A stretch of 40,044 nucleotides of DNA from Deltaproteobacteria bacterium (GTDB lineage: Bacteria; Desulfobacterota; GWC2-55-46), in NCBI GenBank assembly GCA_016234405.1, contig JACRCC010000059.1, forward strand, positions 1 to 40,044, in the 5' to 3' direction. The translations under genes and the position numbers were made by a program. How positions within the stretch are numbered: the stretch's first letter is position 1; each line of letters starts with the position of its first letter. Below are positions 15,099 to 24,057 of the stretch, in pieces. Under the pieces are notes generated by a model. The model saw only the letters and a list, made by a program, of their open reading frames with translations. It ran no database searches and was not told the origin of the DNA.

Positions 15099-15650
15099 AT
15101 GAAAACCCTTTACGTCAAGATGCTTTTATCGGCTGCCCTTGTGTTGTTTTGGACGGCCGGCGGAGTAAGGGCGCAAGGATCTCAATTTCCGGCCACACAG
15201 CCGGTCAAGCAAATAGCCCCGCCTCCGGCTGGGCAGGATGGAACGCTCCCGAAGGTGCAGGTCGAGGTAATAAAACCCGAAAAGAATTCCCCCGGCAGGG
15301 TCTTCATAACGAAGAAGCCGCACGAAGCAACGATGACCGAGACCTTCGACTGCAAGGACACGGTCTACGTGCTCCTCTCCGGCATAACCCAGCGCGGGCA
15401 GCACAAGTTCGAGGTCTACTGGAACGCCCCTGACGGCAAAAGACAGGAATATTCCAAAAGCCTCTTTACCGTAGACTCGAAGTCAGCAGACGCTTACGTT
15501 TGGCTCGAAGTGCAGCCGGGCGTTGGAGGTAAGTTATTCTCGACAATAGACCCTTCGGCGGGTCTTGAGGGATCGCTTGGACGCTGGAACGTCAAGGTCT
15601 ATATGGACGAAAAGCTGCTGGCCGACAAATTCTTTTTTATCGCGTGTTAA
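15099..15650 (+). CDS. exported protein of unknown function
   Basis: A 183-residue protein I do not recognise. Residues 1-26 are a signal peptide (KMLLSAALVLFWTAGG, then VRAQG as the cleavage area). The mature part starts Pro-rich, then forms an apparent beta-sandwich of about 120 residues with HKFEVYWNAPDGK, AYVWLEVQPG and GRWNVKVYMDEKLLADKFFF, the last resembling the C-terminal strand of an Ig-like periplasmic domain. One cysteine pair candidate is CKD and the final IAC. The start is ATG 15099, not the upstream TTG, because the signal peptide begins there. It is followed after 19 nt by a lipoprotein gene and probably shares its promoter. Confidence 0.7.
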   Translation: MKTLYVKMLLSAALVLFWTAGGVRAQGSQFPATQPVKQIAPPPAGQDGTLPKVQVEVIKPEKNSPGRVFITKKPHEATMTETFDCKDTVYVLLSGITQRGQHKFEVYWNAPDGKRQEYSKSLFTVDSKSADAYVWLEVQPGVGGKLFSTIDPSAGLEGSLGRWNVKVYMDEKLLADKFFFIAC

Positions 15651-15669
15651 AAAAACAAGGAGATTACAG

Positions 15670-16035
15670 ATGAAAAAACGCATCAAGGCAGTGTCGCTGG
15701 CAATAGGTTTCTTCGCGGTCGCCGGAGTTCTGACGAGCTGCGGCGTGTTCGGCGACGACTTCCCGATTACGGGCATGGGTTTCAGAAAGTGCGAATATAA
15801 CAACTACGGGTATATCACATACCAAAACAAATCCTCAACCTACAACTACGATGTCAAATTGGGATACGATGCGCTTGTACGGGTCAATCTCGGGCAGACG
15901 AGTTCAAAGATACAGAAGGATACAGGCTCGTACAGTCTTTATTTTTACCGAGCCGGCACCTCTACGCTTGCGTGCTCCGGCACGACCGCTACCATAAAGG
16001 AGTGCGAGACGATAAACTACAGCTGCACCGGTTAG
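15670..16035 (+). CDS. putative lipoprotein of unknown function
   Basis: A 121-residue protein with a lipoprotein signal: MKKR, a hydrophobic stretch and the lipobox LTSCG (Cys near 25). The mature part is rich in Tyr, Asn, Ser and Thr (EYNNYGYITYQNKSSTYNYD) and has five cysteines in total; the pairs near the end (LACSG, KECETINYSC) may form disulphides. The start has AAGGAG 7 nt upstream. No family is recognised. It probably works in the envelope with the preceding exported protein. Confidence 0.7.
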   Translation: MKKRIKAVSLAIGFFAVAGVLTSCGVFGDDFPITGMGFRKCEYNNYGYITYQNKSSTYNYDVKLGYDALVRVNLGQTSSKIQKDTGSYSLYFYRAGTSTLACSGTTATIKECETINYSCTG

Positions 16036-16058
16036 CGTAACGGCGTTTCAGGCAATCA

Positions 16059-16101
16059 GACAAACGGCGCGTCCATCGTGGAAAGGGGCGCGCCGTTTGT
16101 C
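16059..16101 (+). terminator. strong hairpin after the lipoprotein gene
   Basis: GACAAACGGCGCG (16059-16071) pairs perfectly with CGCGCCGTTTGTC (16089-16101), with outer CAAT/ATTG extension. No T-run follows, so it may be an mRNA 3' stabiliser, a bidirectional site or a weak terminator. Confidence 0.55.
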
Positions 16102-16156
16102 ATTGATACGCGCCTTGTCCCGCAAAACCCTTGAGCCGCAAACAAAAAAACTCTCC

Positions 16157-16185
16157 TTGACAATATCCCTGTATTTTGTTATAAA
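16157..16185 (+). promoter_or_regulatory. near-consensus promoter for the isocitrate dehydrogenase leader
   Basis: TTGACA (16157-16162), exactly 17 bp, TATAAA (16180-16185). This is the best promoter match in the window. The predicted transcript start is about 16192, about 334 nt upstream of the coding start. Confidence 0.75.
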
Positions 16186-16191
16186 AGACCC

Positions 16192-16414
16192 CTCAAAATT
16201 TAATAGACGATTATGCATCCTCTGTAACTGACGGAATCATGGAACGCAAAAAGAGCGGCATATGCCGCCTGAAAAATGCCTTCCATAAAAGGTGGTCACC
16301 ACCGGGGAACGGAGGTTTTAAATCTCCCGCCTTATATATCAAGGCAGGCCGACCGTCTGGGCAAAACTAAAGATAGATTGCCGCGCTATTTTTATTTGCC
16401 TTGGCGGTTTTTTT
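16192..16414 (+). ncRNA. structured leader or small RNA upstream of icd
   Basis: Between the promoter and a T7 run (16408-16414) lies about 220 nt of non-coding sequence with several stems. GGAA-c-GC (16241-16247) pairs with GC-c-TTCC around an inner GCGGCA/TGCCGC hairpin, flanked by A-rich internal loops. GGTGG/CCACC forms a stem at 16291-16303. GGCAA/TTGCC pairs 16360-16364 with 16378-16382. The strand TGCCTTGGCGG just before the T-run can pair with CCGCC (16327-16331) plus AAGGCA (16341-16346). Those same bases can instead form a local GCCTT/AAGGC hairpin, so two exclusive folds are possible, as in an attenuator. It matches no riboswitch I can name. It could be a cis-regulator of icd or a separate small RNA. 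Confidence 0.4.
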
Positions 16415-16429
16415 GTGCGCGGGACATGA

Positions 16430-18745
<2,316 letters not shown>

Positions 18746-18878
18746 TGATAAGGGCTGGTAATTACGTGAGACTTGGACAGAGGGAAGGCGCTTAAACCTG
18801 CAGAGAGAGGTGAAAATATAGGGGAAATATAGCGACACTTTTCATATTTCTTTCTCCGAATAATATCCTGATAATCCC
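18746..18878. other. gap between icd and toxin gene
   Basis: No gene is supported. Base composition shifts from GC-rich to AT-rich across this stretch, consistent with the left edge of an inserted toxin-antitoxin unit. No terminator was recognised. Confidence 0.4.
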
Positions 18879-18916
18879 TTGACTTATCAATATGGATAAG
18901 TTATTATTTTTAATAA
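18879..18916 (+). promoter_or_regulatory. promoter and operator of the toxin-antitoxin pair
   Basis: TTGACT (18879-18884), 17-bp spacer, TATTAT (18902-18907). The spacer holds the inverted repeat ACTTATC-N6-GATAAGT (18882-18901), and a second one, TTATTA-TTTT-TAATAA (18901-18916), covers the -10. These fit operators for antitoxin autorepression. The predicted start is about 18914, only a few bases before the toxin ATG. Confidence 0.65.
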
Positions 18917-18917
18917 T

Positions 18918-19190
18918 ATGTGGCATATCAGAGAGCGCCGCAATATTGCGAAGGATTGCCGTAAGTTACCGTTAGATGTTATAAAAAAATATGAACTTTG
19001 GAAAGACATCGTATTCCGGCATGGCCCGGAAAAACTCCGAGAGTTTCCCGGATTCCATGACGAAAAATTAAAAGGCGCGCGCAAGGGACAGCGTTCGTCA
19101 CGTTTGAATATCCAATACAGGGTAATATACACGGTAAAACGCGATGTTACTGCGGTTTTTGTCTTGGAGATAACACCGCATGATTATTAG
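18918..19190 (+). CDS. higB: HigB/RelE-family toxin
   Basis: A 90-residue basic protein of the RelE/ParE superfamily, HigB-like branch, which cleaves mRNA on the ribosome. The recognisable C-terminal half is EFPGFHDEKLKGARKGQRSS, then RLNIQYRVIYTV and the terminal TPHDY. The N-terminal helices (RERRNIAKDCRKLPLDVIKKYELW) fit the fold. It comes first in the pair, the higBA order. The promoter -10 ends about 10 nt before the ATG, so the mRNA would be leaderless or nearly so. Local AT content is higher than in the neighbouring genes, a sign of horizontal gain between icd and the ATP-citrate lyase genes. Confidence 0.85.
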   Translation: MWHIRERRNIAKDCRKLPLDVIKKYELWKDIVFRHGPEKLREFPGFHDEKLKGARKGQRSSRLNIQYRVIYTVKRDVTAVFVLEITPHDY

Positions 19191-19200
19191 GGAGGAACAA

Positions 19201-19473
19201 ATGAGAAACCAGAGCGAGTTTGTTTCATCAAAGTCTTATGCCGCGCTTTCAACTGGAGAAGTTATTCGAATGCTCCGTGAGTTAAAAGGTTGGACTCAGG
19301 GCGAACTTGCCAATCACTCCGGAATCAGCGTTACGAATCTCAGCCTTTTAGAAAATGAAAAAGTTGAAATCGGCAAAAAGCGCGCCGAGCATCTTGCAAA
19401 GGCTTTCAACGTTCATCCTGCTATTATCATGTTTCCCGAGTACGAGGCTAAAGAAATTGGTAAGGCCGCCTGA
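19201..19473 (+). CDS. higA: HigA-type antitoxin (XRE helix-turn-helix)
   Basis: A 90-residue DNA-binding antitoxin. The helix-turn-helix spans about residues 22-75, with MLRELKGWTQGELA, SGISVTNLSLLENEK and RAEHLAKAFNVHP. It should neutralise the toxin and repress the shared promoter through the inverted repeats upstream. The start at 19201 has GGGAGG about 7 nt before it; a 7-codon longer frame begins in the toxin end. It follows the toxin by 10 nt. Confidence 0.85.
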   Translation: MRNQSEFVSSKSYAALSTGEVIRMLRELKGWTQGELANHSGISVTNLSLLENEKVEIGKKRAEHLAKAFNVHPAIIMFPEYEAKEIGKAA

Positions 19474-19550
19474 CAAAAAAAATCGGCGGATGGCTGACAG
19501 CCGCTAAAACTCCTGTCGGCGCGAAAGATGCGAACAAAAGAGAAATTGAT

Positions 19551-19745
19551 ATGAAACTGCGAGACTTGAAAGTCTTGATGTTGTTTGGTTGTGGGGCATA
19601 CTTGATGGTTGGTTGTGGCGCCGCCCCTTCCAATATGAAATTTGAAAATCCAGTTAAGGTGGCCCGGGACGTCAAAGAGACCGCAACTGCTTTAGCGGAC
19701 ATTATCGGGAGGGCGTCGGTCTTTCCTGCAATGTGTATCCATTAG
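19551..19745 (+). CDS. small putative lipoprotein, entericidin-like in form
   Basis: A 64-residue frame with a hydrophobic signal and lipobox LMVGCGAAP (Cys near 23), then a short charged helix (KVARDVKETATALADII). The size and layout recall entericidin-like lipoproteins, but the sequence is not a clear member. The ribosome site is weak (AAGAGA). It lies in an AT-richer stretch behind the antitoxin and may belong to the same acquired segment. It could also be a chance or decayed frame; the tail RASVFPAMCIH looks non-native. Confidence 0.45.
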   Translation: MKLRDLKVLMLFGCGAYLMVGCGAAPSNMKFENPVKVARDVKETATALADIIGRASVFPAMCIH

Positions 19746-19902
19746 GCTGGCAGGATTGGTGCGATTGGGCGCTGTGGATTTCTCGAACGCCTATTCCTGA
19801 GTAGATGGGTGCGCGGAGTTTACCCTGAAGTGTTGCGAATGGGCTTCATCCATCGTTTCTTTGCTCGGCCGTTATTGATAAATCAAAATTACGGAGGCAG
19901 TT
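19746..19902. other. gap before aclB
   Basis: No coding frame or strong promoter is recognised. The ribosome site CGGAGG of aclB lies at about 19892-19897. An AT-rich patch TTATTGATAAATCAAAATTA at 19871-19890 may carry the -10 region. Confidence 0.35.
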
Positions 19903-21177
19903 ATGCAGCTTACAGGTCTGCTCTGGGGCCAAAAGCTTTTAAAGCGCGTCGAGTTCCCGTCGGCTGAAGTGTTAGGCCCTGAGGCGAGCGTTGACGAGAT
20001 AAAAGACCTCATCAAAAAATGCGGCTCGGTATTCATAAAGCCCATCTTCAAGGGCGGGGTCGGCAAAAAGGGCAAATCCGGCCTCATCGGCAGGGCAAAG
20101 GACATCGGCACAGCGCTCAAGGAAAAAGAACGCCTTTACTTCGTGGAGCATACGCACGGCAACTCGGTATCCAAGGCCGACGGAGTTACCTTCGAGGGCG
20201 GGGTCCCGGCGGAGCACGAGGTCTATTTTTCGCTTTCGGACTCAACGGTCTTCCGCGCCCCGACCATGACCATCACGCATCACGGCGGCATGGATATAGA
20301 AGAGCTGCCCAAGAATAAAATCCAGGAAGTCCCCTTCGACCCGCTCACGGGGCTGAAGAGTTTTCACGTGGCCAACGCGCTGTTCGACCTGGGCGCGCCG
20401 AGCGAGATAATAAGCCCGCTCGTTCAGAATCTGCCCAAGCTCTGGACCCTTTACAACAACTACGGCATGAGCACGCTTGAATTGAACCCCATCCGCATGT
20501 CTGCCGACAAGGCCGGCAGACTCGTGCCGGTGGCGTGCGACTTCAAGTGCGGCTTCGACATTGACAACCCGGCGTGGAAGAGGCTTTCCCTCCCGTCCCA
20601 CCTCTTTGCCTCGGATTATTCGGAGTTCGAGCAGGAGATAAACTCTCTGCGCACCTATCAGGGGCAGAGCGACGTATTCGTAATCAACCCCAAGGGGACG
20701 ATTACGTCGCCGACCTTCGGCGGAGGCGCCAACGCCCTCGTCACGGAACTCCTCGGCGAGAGGGCCACCATATCGTCGGACTTCGGAGGCAACCCGCCGT
20801 ATGAGAAGATGTACCAGATTTCCCGCATCGTCTTCAAATACTGGCTCAAGCAATCCAACGTCCTTTTTATCATCGGCGGCAAGGCCAACAACACCGACAT
20901 ATACGAGACCTTCAGGGCAATGGCCGACGCCTTGAGGGAGTACTTCAACGCAAAAGGCCCCACGCCCCTTTTCGTGGTCATCGGCAGGGGCGGGCCCAAC
21001 CTCATACGCGGGATGGGCTACATGAGGGACACCCTCGACAACCTGAAACTCCCGTACAGGATATTCGGGCACGACAGCGCCATGAGCGAGGTCGTGAACT
21101 TCGCCCTCAAGACCGACCTATGGATGGACAAAGAGGGCCGAAGGCAGATAGCGGCCAAGTTCGGCGTTACGGCGTAA
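19903..21177 (+). CDS. aclB: ATP-citrate lyase, small (beta) subunit
   Basis: A 424-residue protein matching the N-terminal third of eukaryotic ATP-citrate lyase and related to succinyl-CoA synthetase beta. It contains the ATP-grasp part (FIKPIFKGGVGKKGKSGLIG), HHGGMDIEELP, the metal and substrate segment YGMSTLELNPIRM and the citrate-binding half with NPKGTITSPTFGGGANALV, FIIGGKANNTDIYETF and GRGGPNLIRGMG. With AclA it cleaves citrate to acetyl-CoA and oxaloacetate using ATP and CoA, the signature step of the reductive TCA cycle. It lies 31 nt upstream of aclA in the order known from green sulfur bacteria. Confidence 0.9.
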   Translation: MQLTGLLWGQKLLKRVEFPSAEVLGPEASVDEIKDLIKKCGSVFIKPIFKGGVGKKGKSGLIGRAKDIGTALKEKERLYFVEHTHGNSVSKADGVTFEGGVPAEHEVYFSLSDSTVFRAPTMTITHHGGMDIEELPKNKIQEVPFDPLTGLKSFHVANALFDLGAPSEIISPLVQNLPKLWTLYNNYGMSTLELNPIRMSADKAGRLVPVACDFKCGFDIDNPAWKRLSLPSHLFASDYSEFEQEINSLRTYQGQSDVFVINPKGTITSPTFGGGANALVTELLGERATISSDFGGNPPYEKMYQISRIVFKYWLKQSNVLFIIGGKANNTDIYETFRAMADALREYFNAKGPTPLFVVIGRGGPNLIRGMGYMRDTLDNLKLPYRIFGHDSAMSEVVNFALKTDLWMDKEGRRQIAAKFGVTA

Positions 21178-21208
21178 AAAAGACAACCTCATAAAAGGGT
21201 GAAAATAT

Positions 21209-23917
21209 ATGCATAAAGAAGGCGTCAAAAATCTTCCGTACTACGTCGGAGTGAAGTCTCTCGCGGACATCGCCACAAAGTCCGACAGGGTATGCGTCCT
21301 GAACATCCTCGGAAACGAGAGTAAAGCGGTAACGCCGATCAGCCACGTCTACTCCGGCGGAAACGTTGTCTTTGGCACCGGGCCGGGGAGGACGGGGCAA
21401 ACCCTTGAGACAAAGATAGGCAACATACCCGTCTACAACTCGATAAGAGAGGGCATCAAGGCGGGTCTTAAGTTCAACACCGCCGTCATATACCTTCCGC
21501 CGTCCGGCGTAAAAGACGGCGTTGCCGAGGCCGTGAGGCACAACCCGGACATCAAGAAGGTGATAATACTCACCGAAAAGGTCTCGGCAAGCGACGCGCG
21601 CATCATTAGGGCTGTTTGCCAGGCCAACGGCGTGGACGTATTCGGAGGCAACTGCCTCGGGGTGGCGGACGCTTGGAACAAGGTGCGGCTCGGCGGCGCG
21701 CTCGGCGGCAGCAAACCCGATGAATCCCTCGTAAAAGGCTCGATAGCGTTATTCTCGAATTCAGGCAACTTTACGACTACGATAGCCGTTTATCTCCTTA
21801 CAAAAGGTTGGGGCACCACTACCTCTATATCGAGCGGCAAGGACGTCTACATCCATTTTGGGCCTAAGGAATTCTTCAACGCACTCGACAGCGACGACAG
21901 GTCAAAGGCCGCCGTAGTCTACGTGGAGCCGGGCGGATATTACGAGGCCGGACTCGAAATAAACAAACCCACGGTCGTATGCGTGGTGGGCCGCTGGAAG
22001 GCGCGGCTCACGAAGGCGTGCGGACACGCGGGCAGCCTCGCTGGTTCGGGCGACGACGCCCGCGCCAAAGAGAACTGGTTCATGGATTACTTCGGCGTCA
22101 AGGGCATATATACGCCTTCCACCCCGATATTCTCGAAAAAAGGCGCGGTGGTGACCAACATCGCCGACATCCCGGCGGCGCTCACGAAGGTGATGGAATT
22201 AAACGGCGTCAAGTCCGACTTCGAGCCTAAAGGGGACCTCTCCTTGAAGTGCTGGTTCTCTAATAACGCCGGCATAGACATACCAAGAGATCTCGACGTG
22301 GCCGTGGTAAAGGCGGTATCTCCCTATGACGAGCAGATAGAGCACATAAACTCTCAGGTGGGCGCGCAGTATCCGAGACAGACGATGAAGGACTCAAGCG
22401 GCGCCTCGCTGATGGACCCCGTTACTCAGGTTACGCGGATCCACGGGGTATCCATATTGGACGCCTCAAAACGCTCTTTTGAAGAAAATCTTTATCAGTC
22501 GCTCCTCAAGAAATATCCTTCCGAGTACGACAAGGCGCTCGTAAACGTCGGCCTTAACGCCTTCGTAAATCACCACGACGACCCGGCCTGCTCTGCCGCG
22601 GACGCCGCGAGGGAGGCGGGAAGCTCCCCTAATACGGTACTTGCCGCGGCAGCCGCCGTTATCGGCAAAAAAAAGGCGCAGGCCTCGATTGACGCGGCGA
22701 ACACGCTCCTTGAACTTTTCCAGCGCTCAGGGTTGTCTAATGCCACCGACAAATTCGATTATTCCTCTATCATCAAGGGACTTACAAAAGAGCGGAAGGC
22801 CGCCCTTGTCGCCAAGGACGATCCAGCGGCTTCCGTGATGCTCGCCGCGGTGGAATCGCTCAACAGGAAATCCGTCTTCGTGGAGTTCGTCAAGGAGGCA
22901 GCTAACGGCAAGCCATCGAGTGACGCGCTCTTGGCCGCTATATGGACGACGCTCGGTTGGGAGCCTCTCGTAAGACGCGATATCTCCAAGATAACGCTCA
23001 CCGCGCTGCCGTGGTACGGAAGGCTCTTTTCAACGCTCGTGGGATGCTCGGTCTCGGCGGACAAACACGCGAAAAAGACCTTTTGCGGCGTCAAGAACGA
23101 CGAGATAATCCAATCGTGGTCTTTCACGGACGTTGCCTTCCTCGCCCTCATCGGAAGAAGGCCCGATGCAAAGGAACTCTTTGAGTTCTCGATGCTTCTG
23201 GGGCTTATAATATCGAACGGCCCCGGCACCATCTCTGCACAGGGCTGCAAGGGCGCGGTTTCATCCGATGGCCCGGAAGACCCGCACAGGGTGCAGATAA
23301 ACAAGGGTTTCATCGGTTTTCTCACGCACACGGGATTCGCGCACGGCGGCAACGGGTACGAGGCCATCGAATTCCTGATAGAACGCTTCAAAAAATCAGA
23401 CCTCAAAGACCCTTCGAGGAAAGACCACGGCATAAATCTCAAGGCCATAGCGGATGAATACGGCAAGTCCTACGCTAAATACAAGGCCGAGCAAAAGGCC
23501 TTCGGCAACGTCGAGTACATAAAGATACCGTGCGTCAACCACCCCATCTTCAAGGGTAAAGAGGTCAACTACGACCCGAGGGAAAGGTTCGTGAGCGCGC
23601 TCTTTGAAGAAAAGGGCATCTATAACGTATTTTTGGATTTCTATCACAAGCTCGTATGGTCGCTCTTCGAGACCAAGGTCTCCGCGAACGTTTATTGCGT
23701 GAACGTTGACGCGGTTATCGCCGTGATACTCTTAAAGATTGTATGGGAGGCCTTTAGAAACGGCGAGATGACCGGCAAGACGGTGGAGTCCGCCGCGTTC
23801 ACGACCTTCCTCTTCGGCAGGATGATAGGCTGCGCCGCAGAGATAGACGACCACATCAACAGGGGACGCAACATGGACACAAGAACCCCGGCCTCGAAGT
23901 GCATGTTCGTGGGATAA
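21209..23917 (+). CDS. aclA: ATP-citrate lyase, large (alpha) subunit, divergent long form
   Basis: A 902-residue protein. Residues 1 to about 330 are succinyl-CoA synthetase alpha-like: CoA-binding FGTGPGRTGQT, GSIALFSNSGNFTTT and the phosphorylated His273 in CGHAGSLAG. The last 300 or so residues are a diverged citrate synthase-like lyase domain. It shows LIISNGPGTISAQGCKGAV, NHPIFKGKEVNYDPRE where standard enzymes have GHR, and NVDAVIAVIL where they have NVDG, so a His and the Asp are kept. The middle (about 400-600) is extra or poorly alignable. Chlorobium AclA has about 610 residues, so this form is some 290 longer. Expression with aclB makes the ATP-citrate lyase assignment firm; the exact subtype is not. 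Confidence 0.85.
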   Translation: MHKEGVKNLPYYVGVKSLADIATKSDRVCVLNILGNESKAVTPISHVYSGGNVVFGTGPGRTGQTLETKIGNIPVYNSIREGIKAGLKFNTAVIYLPPSGVKDGVAEAVRHNPDIKKVIILTEKVSASDARIIRAVCQANGVDVFGGNCLGVADAWNKVRLGGALGGSKPDESLVKGSIALFSNSGNFTTTIAVYLLTKGWGTTTSISSGKDVYIHFGPKEFFNALDSDDRSKAAVVYVEPGGYYEAGLEINKPTVVCVVGRWKARLTKACGHAGSLAGSGDDARAKENWFMDYFGVKGIYTPSTPIFSKKGAVVTNIADIPAALTKVMELNGVKSDFEPKGDLSLKCWFSNNAGIDIPRDLDVAVVKAVSPYDEQIEHINSQVGAQYPRQTMKDSSGASLMDPVTQVTRIHGVSILDASKRSFEENLYQSLLKKYPSEYDKALVNVGLNAFVNHHDDPACSAADAAREAGSSPNTVLAAAAAVIGKKKAQASIDAANTLLELFQRSGLSNATDKFDYSSIIKGLTKERKAALVAKDDPAASVMLAAVESLNRKSVFVEFVKEAANGKPSSDALLAAIWTTLGWEPLVRRDISKITLTALPWYGRLFSTLVGCSVSADKHAKKTFCGVKNDEIIQSWSFTDVAFLALIGRRPDAKELFEFSMLLGLIISNGPGTISAQGCKGAVSSDGPEDPHRVQINKGFIGFLTHTGFAHGGNGYEAIEFLIERFKKSDLKDPSRKDHGINLKAIADEYGKSYAKYKAEQKAFGNVEYIKIPCVNHPIFKGKEVNYDPRERFVSALFEEKGIYNVFLDFYHKLVWSLFETKVSANVYCVNVDAVIAVILLKIVWEAFRNGEMTGKTVESAAFTTFLFGRMIGCAAEIDDHINRGRNMDTRTPASKCMFVG

Positions 23918-23946
23918 CGGCTTTTAAGGATAAAAAGCTGCAAACT

Positions 23947-23980
23947 AAAACCCGGTCTAAAAGACCGGGTTTTTTTATTT
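23947..23980 (+). terminator. intrinsic terminator after aclA
   Basis: AAAACCCGGTCT (23947-23958), a 3-nt loop and AGACCGGGTTTT (23962-23973) form a 12-bp stem whose 3' arm runs into a T-rich tail (TTTTTTTATTTTT). It closes the carbon-metabolism group. Confidence 0.9.
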
Positions 23981-23997
23981 TTATCCGGCGCAGGGGA

Positions 23998-24025
23998 TTT
24001 ACATCCCAGAATTTCGGCATATACT
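23998..24025 (+). promoter_or_regulatory. putative promoter of the pilus locus
   Basis: TTTACA (23998-24003), 16-bp spacer, TATACT (24020-24025). The predicted start is about 24032, 26 nt before the mshE ATG. Confidence 0.55.
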
Positions 24026-24057
24026 TATACCAGCAAAATATTTTTTTACGGTGAAAG

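Noticed and set aside
16311-16327. tRNA-like anticodon arm: GGAGG, 7-nt loop TTTTAAA, TCTCC, with an apparent UUA (ochre) anticodon
   Set aside because: No acceptor stem, no T-loop with TTCRA and no D-arm fit around it. It is better explained as one stem of the icd leader.
16192-16414. Leader as a known riboswitch or housekeeping RNA (cyclic di-GMP, glycine, cobalamin, 6S, SRP, RNase P)
   Set aside because: None of the conserved boxes of these RNAs is present in order. Only the presence of structure is claimed.
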